Origin: Capniomyces stellatus
Taxonomy: Eukaryota > Kickxellomycota > Harpellomycetes > Harpellales > Legeriomycetaceae
NCBI GenBank assembly: GCA_001661515.1
Contig: LUVW01000001.1
Location: 1,437,895 to 1,501,894, forward strand
Reading direction: 5' to 3'
Length of the DNA: 64,000 nucleotides
Below are positions 1 through 11,340 of this stretch, piece by piece. Below the pieces are notes generated by a model. It saw nothing but the letters and a program-made list of their open reading frames with translations. It was not told the origin of the DNA and did no database searches. A program made the translations under genes and the position numbers. Numbering within the stretch: position 1 is the stretch's first letter; each line of letters starts with the position of its first letter.

Positions 1-1573
1 GGGGGGGGGGGGGGGGGGGAGGTTCTAATATTTTTTTAAAAAAAACCGACGCTTGTTTATCGTACAATTGATGGATGTCCAGTTTTGTTTGCAACCATTT
101 AAGCTAATTACACGTTGTGCCTTTTACTTTAGAAAAGTTGCTATTTGGTTTGTGTGATTTAAACTAAAAGTGGCAGCAACGTAGGCCCTGGGTGTTAAAG
201 GATCAATTGTTTGAAGTACAAACACATGTAAAAAAAACAAGAGCGATTTATCTTGACGCTAATTGGAATTTAATACAAAAACAATTAAAACTCAGTGATA
301 TATTTCAGCATACATAAAAAGAAAAGAAAATATAGGTCCTAAAGTGGGTATGAACTAAAACTCATTTATATAAACAAAAGACCTCAATGACGATTATTCT
401 AGCTTTTAGCGATATATCAAATAAGAGCAACAGGTCCAACTATCTATAAAGGGCCGACTATGATGTACTATATCCCCCGTTTAAACTTCAGGCAAGTGGG
501 GTTGTTTAACAAATGCCAAAACAGACGAAGTAAAACTAAATTGGTTATGACCAAGAAGACCATGATGGTATCACAGGTCATTCGCTAAACTATATACATG
601 CATATTTTCAAATAAAAAAGAGGAGAGGAGGGTGATACTTCTGATGTGCTAGAACCGCCTTTTTCTCATTTTACTAATGAATTGGTTTCTCAAGGGATGC
701 CTTGTTTTGCTCTTTTTATTTGCATAAAAACCTGGTTTTAATTTGTTCCAATATATCCACAACTAGCTAGACAAAGTCTTAATTTAAGTAAATGGTTAAT
801 TTTTTTATTTATTGATATTAAAATAAGGATAGCTATATCGCTTTAAAAAAAATTGTTAATTTTTAATTTTACTGAAATAACGCTCTTAAATTAATTAAAT
901 TCGAAAATACAAAATACAAAATATAAAATTCCAAATTCCAAATTAATCAAATACAAACACCCAAAGTTTAAACCCAAAAGTTATTAAATTATTCTCGTTT
1001 CTCAAACGAATGTTATTTTTTTTAAAAAAAAACGCCAAGTATAAAAACAATAACAACGCTTAAAGGTACAATATATACGTGCTCTCAAGTTACCGGTTCT
1101 TCTTGGCTTGTAAAACAACCAGTTGCTAGTTATTAAAAAGTAAATTGATTAGAGCCCTACCAGTGGAATGACACATTTTGGCAAAAAAAATAAATACAAA
1201 AGACATACTTACATATACACAGCGATAACTCGGACTTAGGAGAGGTGGGTAGTTATTTGCCCATTGCGAAAACTTACCATATCATAACCAAAGATATAAC
1301 AACGTATAAAAAGGAAGGCGTGAAAAAAAGCCACACACTGAGGCTTAAAAGGATAAAGCGAGTGAGCAAAAGGGAAAATAGGTATTCATATTTAATCAGC
1401 TATAGTTCTAGCATAAGGTTTAACGAATGGTTGAGAAAAGCGTTGATTTAAGCACACACTTACAACTTAAACCCTGGAGAAAGAATACCAAGCAGAAACA
1501 GTAGTAAACGGGAGCAATAGTAAACAGGAGCAATAGTAGCCAAAAGTAATAGTAAGAGGGAATAGTAGCCAAA
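1..1573. other. Intergenic / 5' leader region upstream of the Lgl/tomosyn gene
   Basis: I see no protein-coding gene I can support here. The window opens with an uninterrupted G run of 19 bases, followed at about 31-47 by a T-run joined to an A-run; a second such T/A dyad lies near 1015-1033. An open frame at 1245-1451 (68 codons) is lysine-rich, starts with GTG and resembles nothing I know. Just before the first ATG of the next gene (about 1495-1573) there are loose direct repeats built on AGCAATAGTA, probably 5' untranslated sequence. Confidence 0.5.
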
Positions 1574-4500
1574 ATGATTAGCAACTTGATGGGAAAGGAT
1601 TCAGGGAAGTCTAAAAAGCATGACCTATCAACTGGGTTTAGTAAAGACTTGTATAGACCAGAACAAGTAAGTTACCACTATACCACTGGTTTGGGGATAC
1701 CAAACTTTTTTGGCAATTCAGAAAGCTTCAATACGGACAAGGTTTTATTGCCCGGCTTTGTAATAGTTTTGGTATTCCTGTATATCCTCTGCTTTTTACG
1801 AGTTAAACCTTAAAGCCTTAAATGCCTGTAATTACAATTGTGTAGGTATTTATCCTTGGAATGCCGGGAAAAACAACAGTGATAGCATTTGACCCTATAC
1901 AAAAAGTATTTGCATCAGGTAAATGCCAGAACAATGATATATACTCAAGTAAAACTCCGTTCGGGTGTAGACAAAAATTGGTGTAGCAAGTCACAGATAG
2001 AGAAGCCTATTGTTAGGCAATGTTTTGCACTTTAGCGATTAAAAGTTAAAACGTGCAAATTTATAACTATTTCTTTTGGCTGAATAACGTTTTGGATAGG
2101 CACGGATAACGGGTTTGTAATTATATTTGGAAGAGGTGGAATTTCAAGCGAGCACACTAGGATGCAGGTCGAGGATGAGGCGGCAATTATATTTATGAAG
2201 TTTTATGATGGACACCCAATTATAGTAACCGTGGATATAACAAACACAGTGACGGTTTTTGATACATATGACCTGCGAAGATGCTTTTCGTATATAGCAC
2301 CTGAACGAGTCACATGTATAGAATTTTTTGAGGGTAGCCCGTGGCTGATAATAGGGCAAGAAACGGGGCGGATGTATTTTATAAATGTTGAAGAGGGTCT
2401 GAAATCGGACTTTTCTGTTGGGTATAAGGGTCATGGAGGGCCTCAGCCTATAGTTTCTGTTAAGCCGCACCCTACAATGGCGAATAAGGTGTTGATAGGG
2501 TATCTGGATGGACAGATAATCGACTACAGTATCTCAGATAACAAAGTGATGAACGAGTATAACTTTGAGCAGACAATTGACATGAAACATGAAGAGGGCG
2601 GGGTAGTGCTGGAGCCGATACTTACAGGGCTTGCCTGGAGCCCCAACGGGGACAAATACGTATCCACCTACGACAATGGTATGGTGATGGTATACTCGGT
2701 TACAAATAACAAGATATTGGAGGCCCGGACCCTAGGAGGGGAAAACATCATTGGGGAAAGGGGGGCGCTAGTAACCTCAGCAGCTAAGGGGGAGACGTAC
2801 TATGCGGATCTGAGGTGGTGTTTAAGTGAGGACTCAAAAAGATCGTTTATAATTGCCACTTTAGGCGAAGAGCAGTGGAGCAGGAACAAGCTGGTGTTTT
2901 TGCAGCCAACTGGAGGGGGACACCGCCAAATGGAGTTTTCCGAAGAGATAATAGGACTAATCACAATTCCTAAAAAGAATGGATGGTACAACCACTGTTT
3001 TGGAGTTGAAGCAGTAGCGGTGGTTTTAGGAAGCGGCATAGTAAGGCTGCTTCGGTTCGACGAGATGAATTTGTTTGAGGAGGAGAGTTACATTGAAAAT
3101 CTGTATATGCCTGCCTCGCTGCAATGGGTGGATGATATCCCGATAAAAGTTTTTAACTTTCCTATTCGAGACGCAAAGTTCCTGGAAAGCATAAGGGAGA
3201 ATGAAAGTGAGTCGTTGGAGTTTTCAAAGTTGTTTAATGGCGGGAAATTCCTGAAGGACCACGAACCTCAGTCGCCGCGTATTGCGGGAGGAGACATGGG
3301 TAAGAAGCCTGAAAGCTTGGTGGATAATGGTTCGGCAAACTGGGAAACTATAACAGTATACGGCGACATTTCCGTGGTTTTGAATCTTGGGGGGATGGTT
3401 TCGATTTGGGATGTAGGTAGACCTGACCCGTGCTTAATAGCTGGCACTGAGATTGACCTTTCAGTGTTAAGTAGATCTCTTAAAACGCCGCTACATCCTA
3501 CTGCAGCAGCAGTAAACTCGATGAGTAGAATACTGGCCATTGGAACAGACTCTGGCGATGTTATAATATGCTACCTGGGCATGGAGTTGTCCGATATGAT
3601 CATGGGTAACAGCGAATTTGCAAACAAAACACGCACAATCCCGCTTGGAAACAACGAAAATGATATTCACTCCAAATCTTCTCAACACAGCATGAGGCTA
3701 AACAAGCACAAAGGAGTTTCCAGAAAAAAGTCAAACGATTTCTTGAACAGCAAGCCTGGCGAAACTTTAATGGTTAAATCCCAATGTCCAATGTACCACA
3801 GTAAATCAGAGCCGCCTTGTGTGTTGCTAAGGACCATGACCGATGTGTCTACTGCTGGAAAAAGCTCGAGTGATGTTGATCAAGAGCAGGAATACATCGC
3901 CCAAGTAAGGCCCAAGTCCCAAGACAATAAAGCGGCGCCACCATCAATGCCGCGTATAAAAACTTTGTTTGGGGTGAGTAGAAAGCAAAGTATTGGGAAA
4001 CTAAAGCTATCGAGTGTACAAAGTGTTGATACTGCCGCTGTCAAGCAGCGAGTAATACAAGCGTTGGACGAACAAATAGACTATATCAAATTTGAAAACG
4101 ACCCAGAGTCATCAACAAACTTTCTCATAATCCCCTTTATGCATGTTAAAATACACAAGGCCTCTATAAAAGCGCTAATAGTATCAGACTATGGTCGTGT
4201 TGTTATCTCTGACGAAAGCGGGTTTACCACCGACATTAACCCATACATAAAAACTGTCGAGCATTGGGATCGGATTGGCTGTAAGTGATTTAAGAGTATA
4301 TCTATTCCAGACTGAATTCTGAACTCTGAATTCTCGAATATTTGGAACTAACAAATTACTTTTTTACACTTGTTTTTGTTCTGCTTGGTTTATATAGTGA
4401 CTTTGACAAACGATTTAGATGCCGAGACTTTGGTTAACATGAATGTCAATTCAAAGAACAATGAGGTCTTTACCTACCTTTACATTTGCTCAATAAAATC

Positions 4501-5803
4501 AAGTAAAGCCGAAAGTCCCTGTCAAAGCCTTATCGGTGGGACCTCGAAAGGCTTGCTATATTGCTATGCGCACAATGGCAGTAAGTTTTATCACGTGTTC
4601 AATCTTTACTCTGTTTTTCATTAGGTGTTACTGGCTCAATTTTGTCCCCTTTTTTTTTTCTATTCTTTGCTTAACCGTATATTTGTCTTTTTACGATTAG
4701 TTAATATCAATGGAAAGCAGTTGAGCACGGGGTATGGCGAAGTTGTAGGTATAGACACCGTAACAAAGTATATAACGGAACCCTCGTCGGCGGGACTTGA
4801 CGCAAGCGTATCTACAAGGCCCTCTGGGTCTATTTTTGCGAACGCTGTGGAGACTGACGACAAGTATCTTGTGATAACGTCGGTTAAAGGGGTAACGGTG
4901 TTCCAAAACTTTACATCCAAGATATTGTCAACTGTCAGCACAAGCTCGTTGAAGCTCGACAATTTTACAAGTGGGCAAATTGTTAGACTTCGGAACCAGA
5001 CTACCTTTTTGGTTTGCCTCACTCTTAACGGCCCCTTTTGCGTGTTCTCGTTGCCCAAACTTGAGCTACTATTCAAAGGCGATCTGCCTATACAAACATC
5101 CACCAACAACGCTGCCACCTTAGTAACAAAAGACGGCAGGCTGTTTGCCAAAATGGCCACCAGTGAATATGTTATGTATAGCCTGTTTGGAAAAAGTGGT
5201 TTGCGTAGAAAGAACTGCCAAGTTTTTAACCCTGATATTACCAACTCTGAAAGAAGGTGTTCTAAACCTGCTGAAACCGGATGGCTATGGAGCAAGACGA
5301 ATAAGGCCCCTGACATTAACCAAATCTGTAAGCAAAGCCCTATACTTTTCTCTTTTTTTTTCAACCCAACCAAACTATTTTACCGCTTTTGTATTTAATC
5401 GGTTGACACTTTATCGCTTGGTTTAATTTACGTTCTAAAAAAATTTTGAATCCATGTTTTAACATTAGTCAACAAGAGCGCAAGAAATCTGCTTGGAATA
5501 CACGACCGGCCACCGGGCTTTGAGCTGCGTACCAAGGATGCCGATATTACAGATCAGAATGTAAAATCGGGACCAGGTGGGTTTAATACTATGTCTATTA
5601 ACGACGCAAACCCAGGTGGATCCTCGGCTACAGGAAACAACACCATTTTCCAAGAAGCCACCGAGAAGCTCAGAGAACGTGGAGATAGATTGGACCAGCT
5701 TGGCGACTCAACCAGCAGAATGGCAGATTCGGCCAACACTTTTTTGAATGACATCAGAACGTTTAATCAAAAACAATCCAATAAGAAGTGGTGGCAACTT
5801 TAA
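1574..5803 (+). CDS. Lgl/Sro7/tomosyn-family WD40 protein with C-terminal R-SNARE motif
   Basis: Exons: 1574-1666, 1846-1918, 2100-4280, 4398-4580, 4701-5327, 5469-5803. They sum to 3492 nt, giving 1163 aa. All introns are GT-AG and the phases agree. The N-terminus (YRPEQVFILGMPGKTTVIAF, then DPIQKVFASG) matches the start of the Lgl/tomosyn double beta-propeller. WD-type blades follow, interrupted around residues 550-690 by a Ser/Lys-rich insertion. The last about 60 residues form an R-SNARE-like heptad segment (LRERGDRLDQL, with Arg at the presumed zero layer) ending KKWWQL and lacking a membrane anchor, as in tomosyn. Family role: binding the plasma-membrane t-SNARE (Sec9/SNAP-25) and controlling exocytosis and polarity. 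The WW ending recalls the juxtamembrane end of VAMP. Family assignment is strong. Whether it acts like Sro7 (promoting) or tomosyn (inhibitory) cannot be told from sequence. Confidence 0.9.
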
Positions 5804-7521
5804 GAAATTAACAAAGTATACTGTATTCTGGCGTTTGAATTTTTTTCCATTCTAGTCTATTAGAATTTATTTTTATATAAAATAAAAGAGCTTTCTGCTT
5901 ATTTGGTATAATTGATTTGATCCACTTTGTGCATAAATGTCTACATTACTTGTTTTGTTTTTTGGTAGTTGATATAGAAAATAACGGTCGCCACAGCTCA
6001 CATATTGGCATTATTCTGCGCATCTATTATCATGACCTTTTTCATTGAATATAATCCATGTATATTGTTAACATCTACATCTACATGTATCAGTATCAGT
6101 ATCAGTATCAGTATCAGTATCAGTATCAGTATATATGACCTCGATATTAAGCTATGATTGCAGTATATGCTGTTTCTCTTTTACTAATGGCAGTTGTAGA
6201 ATTTACAATAATGTGCTTGTCAGTCAAATGTTTGAGTTTGGGACTAAACTTTGTGTCTGTAGTTTCAAGTGACTACTCTACAAAACAAAGAAATGCTTTA
6301 CGAGTGTGGTTATATCGATAATTCTGTAGTATTTTAGACTCCGTCTTTAACGAATTCGAGAGTGCAAACCGATTTATGGTTGATTATTTGACTGGTTGTT
6401 GATGTGGGTATGTATGTTTTGAGCTGAATCGGTGATTAACTTGATTCCATTCAAAGTATTTACCACTAATTGTCTGGGTAATGTTAATCAAAATCCATAC
6501 GCCTCACACACAACAAAGTCAAGAACAGCACAACAAAGTCGAGAACAGTACAACAGGTTAAGCTACAAAGATAACCGGGGTGAAATTAAATTAAAGGCTT
6601 GTACTTTATTTATTGAAAACTATTTTGAGCGAGCTTTTGATTGTTTAATGGGTGAAAAAAAAAAGGAAGAAAAAAAAGTTGATAGAAAAGCGAAGAATGC
6701 TTGGTGACTTCGCTTGAAAAGCTGGTTGAATTGGGAAAATATTAGGGAGGCGATTTCAATGGGATTTTCTTGTCATTGTAAACTTGTAATGGCAACTAGA
6801 GAAATTTAAAATTACATGATGAATAAACAGAGTTTAAAAATACACATATTTATCATTGGCTAAACGTAACTACTTGAAGCAAAACTAATCATTTTACCTG
6901 CTTATTATTAAGTAATGCTATATCAATAAACAAGCTGTGGGTTCCAGATTTATCCAATGAAATCACATGAATGTCAGGCTAAGCCAGAGATTAAATCAAT
7001 TGAATTGATGACATTAATTATGTTAATGTAAGTCAAGCTCGGGAAAAGAAATGAAAAAAACAAAAAGGGGAATTGGCAACCTGAAAACAGTCGAATTAGC
7101 TTGCAGCGAAATTATAAATTAGAATTGCAATTATTCTTATTTATCACATTATAAAACAGTAATATAGCAGGAATTGCAATTATTCTAGTTCCAGATAAAA
7201 TATACCAAGGTAAAAAAAAAGAAAAAAAAATCAGTGCTTTTATCCAAAACTCGAAGCTTAATTCAAAATATAAAAGCCTACATTATTTCTGGTCATATTA
7301 TAATTATAAACCTTACTTTACTTTTTAAATTTAACCATTACTAGTCGCCGACTTTGTTAGATTAAAATTTAAAGTAATTTATTTTAATCTTTAAATTCCA
7401 CACAGCACCATTCATTCCAAAGTATAATCAAACACGGCTTTGCAGTTGTGTATCATTTCCATATTATTTCAATTTTAATTTCCTTTTATATCAATATACC
7501 AAAAGAAAAGCAGAGTATAAA
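5804..7521. other. Intergenic region with hexanucleotide microsatellite
   Basis: AT-rich spacer between two plus-strand genes. It starts with the 3' end of the tomosyn gene (AATAAA-type signals near 5880) and contains the CAGTAT repeat at 6091-6132. An open frame at 6432-6707 begins with GTG, is Lys/Asn-rich and shows no family resemblance, so I do not call it a gene. The last about 150 bases look like a promoter and leader for the ORF at 7522. Confidence 0.5.
6091..6132. repeat. CAGTAT microsatellite, 7 perfect copies
   Basis: Seven uninterrupted copies of the hexamer CAGTAT. It is non-coding, unlike the protein-coding hexamer repeats elsewhere in this window. Confidence 0.95.
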
Positions 7522-8970
7522 ATGCCGGTGATTTCAATAAACAACGGAGTGACATTAACTTTAGAAAATGTGCATGTCAACTCGTTGTTGCACACTAGCA
7601 GTGCGGTTGAAATAAACAGGATAAAATCTCCGTTTTTAAAGGAAGTGTTGAAACAAGACAGTTCCCAAGCGAAAATGAGGCCTAGAAGCGAGGGCAATCA
7701 AGAATCAACAGGAGAAACTAGCGATTACTATGTAATAAGCACGGAGCTGATTCCGATAAACAGCAGGGAAGCAGAACTTGCAGCAGAAGAATCGTTGTCT
7801 GCGGAAAACACGGCTATATCAGTGCTCGCTAAGCAGTTGGATGACAATGAAGACTTGTCGAGCAAAGAAAACGTAAATAACGGCACGGACGAAAAGGTAG
7901 AAAAGGTAGAAAAGGCGTATTTAGAGGAGCAGGAGAAGGAGTTGATAAACAGGATGGTATCTAGACTATATGGGCCAAACCAGCAGAAGAACGCGGAAAA
8001 GTTTGCAGCGCTCACCAGTTTTTCAAAGGACTTTACATCAAAGCTTCAAGTAATAATAGACTGCAATGAAAACATAAAGGATGTAAATTCAAGCGACAAC
8101 ATCAGGAACAACATTGCAGACGCAATCGAGGTAGGGCAGATTCCCTCGGTGCTTCGAGAGGGAATAAGCAGCATAGCCAAAATTGTAAGCAAGGAGTTTG
8201 TGGTGGACAAAAATCCTAATCTCGCTCCTAGATTCATAGAAACCAGCTTTGCGCAAAGAAAACAGGCCGACGACGTCAACATTCAGGCACTAAAGTCAAA
8301 TGTACCAATACCTATAGCAAGGAATGAAAAGGAGAGGCTACTGGGCATGAACAACAATCCAACGCAAAAGGATGCCGCTGAAGAACCAGCGCCTACTTTA
8401 GTGAACCTGCTTGCACTAGAAAAAATAGCAACCCCCACACCAACACCGACGCAAGCGCCTACATCATCAGGCGTTGTATTCGAAACAACACTGCCAACTT
8501 CAAACAGCAAAGCATGCGATATAGGACTGACGCTCGAGGAGGCAAAAAACGTCAACGACATGCACTTGGAACTGTTTTACTCCTTGAAGAAAATCGAAAT
8601 TGGAAAAGGCCAATGTTTGGGCGAGAACTTTGGTATGTGTACTGGCGATGATGCTGCCCAAAACAGCAAAGCTATTAAGGCGGCAGCACCATCTGTTGAC
8701 CCGGAGCTGGCCAGTGGTGCTAAACTCAGCGGCGATGAGGCACCTAAGGCTGAAGAAGGTAGTGTTGTTGTTGACAACACAACCAACAAGTCTGCAGTAA
8801 AACCACCGGCAAGCCTGACTGAGGAAAACAAAAAGCTGATGATCAACCGACTGATAGACATCTACTCGACCAAATACAAAACAGAGCAGGTTTTGACCTT
8901 TGAAGAGGCTAAAAACCTTTTAACTCTGTATAAAATATACCAAACCGCAATTGGAGCCACACAAGTCTAG
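7522..8970 (+). CDS. Hypothetical protein, 482 aa
   Basis: Single exon, ATG at 7522 with an A-rich context, stop at 8968-8970. I do not recognise the family. There is no signal peptide and no membrane segment. The N-terminus MPVISINNGVTLTLENVHV is beta-rich in character. Residues 60-140 are acidic and probably disordered. Residues 140-270 look helical and folded (MVSRLYGPNQQKNAEKF, then SFSKDFTSKLQVIIDCNENI). A Thr/Pro run (ATPTPTPTQAPT) near residue 310 is a linker. Three cysteines cluster at about 330-375. The C-terminal 50 residues are helical (INRLIDIYSTKYKTEQVLTF). Even codon use and a clear promoter-like leader argue that it is real. It faces HSP90 tail to tail with about 270 bp between. 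Confidence 0.75.
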   Translation: MPVISINNGVTLTLENVHVNSLLHTSSAVEINRIKSPFLKEVLKQDSSQAKMRPRSEGNQESTGETSDYYVISTELIPINSREAELAAEESLSAENTAISVLAKQLDDNEDLSSKENVNNGTDEKVEKVEKAYLEEQEKELINRMVSRLYGPNQQKNAEKFAALTSFSKDFTSKLQVIIDCNENIKDVNSSDNIRNNIADAIEVGQIPSVLREGISSIAKIVSKEFVVDKNPNLAPRFIETSFAQRKQADDVNIQALKSNVPIPIARNEKERLLGMNNNPTQKDAAEEPAPTLVNLLALEKIATPTPTPTQAPTSSGVVFETTLPTSNSKACDIGLTLEEAKNVNDMHLELFYSLKKIEIGKGQCLGENFGMCTGDDAAQNSKAIKAAAPSVDPELASGAKLSGDEAPKAEEGSVVVDNTTNKSAVKPPASLTEENKKLMINRLIDIYSTKYKTEQVLTFEEAKNLLTLYKIYQTAIGATQV

Positions 8971-9240
8971 TACCCCCTTATTCAATTATATTTTATTATA
9001 TTTTGTTTTAATTTATTAAAGTGGTTTATAGGCAACAAAAACAAAACAAGACAAATAATTTTTCTCTTTGTAAAAAATAAATAATTGAAAAAATAAAAAT
9101 AGTAATTAAATGCACATGATGTATATATTTATTGTAAATAATATTTTAAATGATTAATGGAGAAAAAAAAGTGTGAAAAAAAAAAAAAAAGAAAAAGGAA
9201 AAAAGTTTAAATTAAGGGAGGGAGGGAGAGAATTAGTAAT

Positions 9241-11340
9241 TTAGTCGACCTCTTCCATGTTGGTGTCGTTGACGTGTTCAAGGACAGGAACGTCGGCAGC
9301 GGCATCTTCCTCAACAGGTTCGTCTTCAAGGCTGAGACCGTGCTTGATCATGCGGTAGATTCTGTTGGCGAATACGGAAGGATCTTCAAGGGTGAAACCA
9401 GATGAGAGAAGGGCGGATTCGTACATGATGTTGGTGAGATCCTTGACGGTTTTGTCGTTCTTGTCTTGTTCAACGCGGGACTTGAGGGTGGTGATGATGG
9501 AGTTGTTTGGGTTGATTTCCATAGTTTTCTTGGACTTCATGTATGAGGACATTGAGGAGTCACGGAGAGCCTGGGCGTTCATGATACGTTCCATGTTAGC
9601 GGTCCAGCCAAATTGGCCAGTGACCAAGACGCAAGGGGAGTCCTTGATACGGTTGGAGACAACAGCCTTTTCGATTTTGTCGCCGAGGATTTCCTTGATC
9701 TGGGCACAGAGAGGTTCCAAATCCTTCTTTTGTTCTTCAAACTTGGCCTTCTCCTCGTCAGTCTCTTCAAACTCAAGACCTTCTTTGGTGACGGAAACCA
9801 GCTTCTTGCCATCGTATTCCTTGAGCTGTTGGACGCAGTATTCGTCAATTGGGTCAACCATGTACAGGACCTCAAAGCCCTTGGACTTGAGAACCTCGAG
9901 GAATGGAGAGTCCTCAACGGCCTTCTTGGACTCACCAGTGATGTAGTAGATGTCCTTTTGGTGGGCTGGCATGCGGGTGACGTAGTCCTTCAATGAGGTA
10001 AGCTCGTCGGTGGACTTGGTTGAGCTGTAGCGGAGGAACTCAGCAAGCTTGGCTCTGTTCTGGGCATCTTCGTGGATTCCCAACTTGACGTTTTTGCCAA
10101 ATGCCTCGTAGAACTTGGTGAAGTTGTCCTTGTCCTCGCTGATTTCAGTGAACATCTCAAGACACTTCTTGACAATGTTCTTCTTGATGACCTTGAGAAT
10201 GTTGTTCTGCTGGAGAATTTCACGTGAAATGTTGAGTGGCAGATCCTCAGAGTCGACAACTCCCTTGATGAAGCTGAGCCACTCTGGAATCAACTCCTCG
10301 CAGTCATCCATAATAAATACACGGCGGACGTACAACTTGATGTTGTTGCGCTTCTTCTTTGACTCAAACAAGTCAAATGGTGCACGGCTTGGAACAAACA
10401 GAATTGCTCTGAACTCAAGCTGTCCCTCAACTGAAAAGTGCTTGATTGTAAGTGGATCCTCCCAGTCATTGGTCAATGACTTGTAGAATGCATTGTACTC
10501 CTCTGGCTTGATGTCATCTGGCGAAAGTGTCCAGATTGGCTTCACCTTGTTAAGCTCTTCCTCCTCAATCTTTGTTTCCTTCACTGTCTTGGTCTTTGGC
10601 TTCTTCTCGCCCTCCTCCTCATCCTCAACTTCCTCAATCTTTGATTTGTTCTCCTCATCTGTCTTTGTCTCCTCCTCAATTGGCACCTCAACATCAACTT
10701 CCTTTTCTACAAGCAAGCGGATTGGGTATGAAATGAACTCTGAGTGTTTCTTCACAATCTCCTTGATCTTCTTCTCTTCCAAGTTCTCAAGTTGGTCCTC
10801 TTTGAGGTACAGTCTGATCTCTGTACCACGTCCCAGTCTTGGGTTTACGTCATCCAAAGTAATTGTGAATGATCCTCCTGCTGCTGATTCCCAAATATAT
10901 TGCTCGTCATCATTGTTCTTGGTGATAACCTCAACCTTATCTGCAACAAGGTATGCCGAGTAGAACCCAACTCCGAACTGTCCAATCATGGAAATATCTG
11001 CTCCTTGCGACAATGCCTCCATAAACGACTTGGTTCCTGACTTGGCAATTGTACCCAAGTTGTTTACAAGATCTGCCTTGGTCATACCAATACCAGAGTC
11101 TCTGATAATCAAAACTTTGTTTGTCTTGTCAACCGAGATTTGGATAAACAGTTGCTTCTCGCTATCCAAAACTGATGGGTTGGTCAACGACTCATATCTG
11201 ATCTTGTCAAGCGCATCTGAGGCGTTTGAAATAAGTTCTCTCAAGAAAATCTCTTTGTTTGAGTAGAAAGTATTGATAATCAAGCTCATAAGCTGACTGA
11301 TTTCAGCTTGGAAAGCAAATGTTTCAATTTTGTCTGCCAT
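9241..11340 (-). CDS. HSP90: Cytosolic HSP90 chaperone
   Basis: Single exon of 699 aa, the usual size for cytosolic HSP90/Hsp82. The GHKL ATPase domain is at residues 1-215, with the helix bearing the catalytic Glu and ATP-binding Asn ([20 protein letters not shown]) and glycine-rich lid segments. A charged Glu/Lys linker spans about 215-265. The middle domain is about 270-530 ([20 protein letters not shown]). The dimerisation domain ends in the TPR-docking peptide MEEVD, which marks it as cytosolic rather than ER or mitochondrial. No intron, as is common for heat-shock genes. Third codon positions are markedly richer in G/C than in neighbours, consistent with codon bias for high expression. 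I found no clean heat-shock element upstream by eye. Confidence 0.98.
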   Translation of the reverse strand: MADKIETFAFQAEISQLMSLIINTFYSNKEIFLRELISNASDALDKIRYESLTNPSVLDSEKQLFIQISVDKTNKVLIIRDSGIGMTKADLVNNLGTIAKSGTKSFMEALSQGADISMIGQFGVGFYSAYLVADKVEVITKNNDDEQYIWESAAGGSFTITLDDVNPRLGRGTEIRLYLKEDQLENLEEKKIKEIVKKHSEFISYPIRLLVEKEVDVEVPIEEETKTDEENKSKIEEVEDEEEGEKKPKTKTVKETKIEEEELNKVKPIWTLSPDDIKPEEYNAFYKSLTNDWEDPLTIKHFSVEGQLEFRAILFVPSRAPFDLFESKKKRNNIKLYVRRVFIMDDCEELIPEWLSFIKGVVDSEDLPLNISREILQQNNILKVIKKNIVKKCLEMFTEISEDKDNFTKFYEAFGKNVKLGIHEDAQNRAKLAEFLRYSSTKSTDELTSLKDYVTRMPAHQKDIYYITGESKKAVEDSPFLEVLKSKGFEVLYMVDPIDEYCVQQLKEYDGKKLVSVTKEGLEFEETDEEKAKFEEQKKDLEPLCAQIKEILGDKIEKAVVSNRIKDSPCVLVTGQFGWTANMERIMNAQALRDSSMSSYMKSKKTMEINPNNSIITTLKSRVEQDKNDKTVKDLTNIMYESALLSSGFTLEDPSVFANRIYRMIKHGLSLEDEPVEEDAAADVPVLEHVNDTNMEEVD

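Noticed and set aside
6432..6707. 91-codon ORF in the 5.8-7.5 kb spacer
   Set aside because: Starts with GTG, no family features, ends in a Lys/Glu run encoded by A-rich sequence.
9365..9996. Plus-strand ORFs of 193 and 127 codons
   Set aside because: Antisense to HSP90, produced by its GC-rich codon use.
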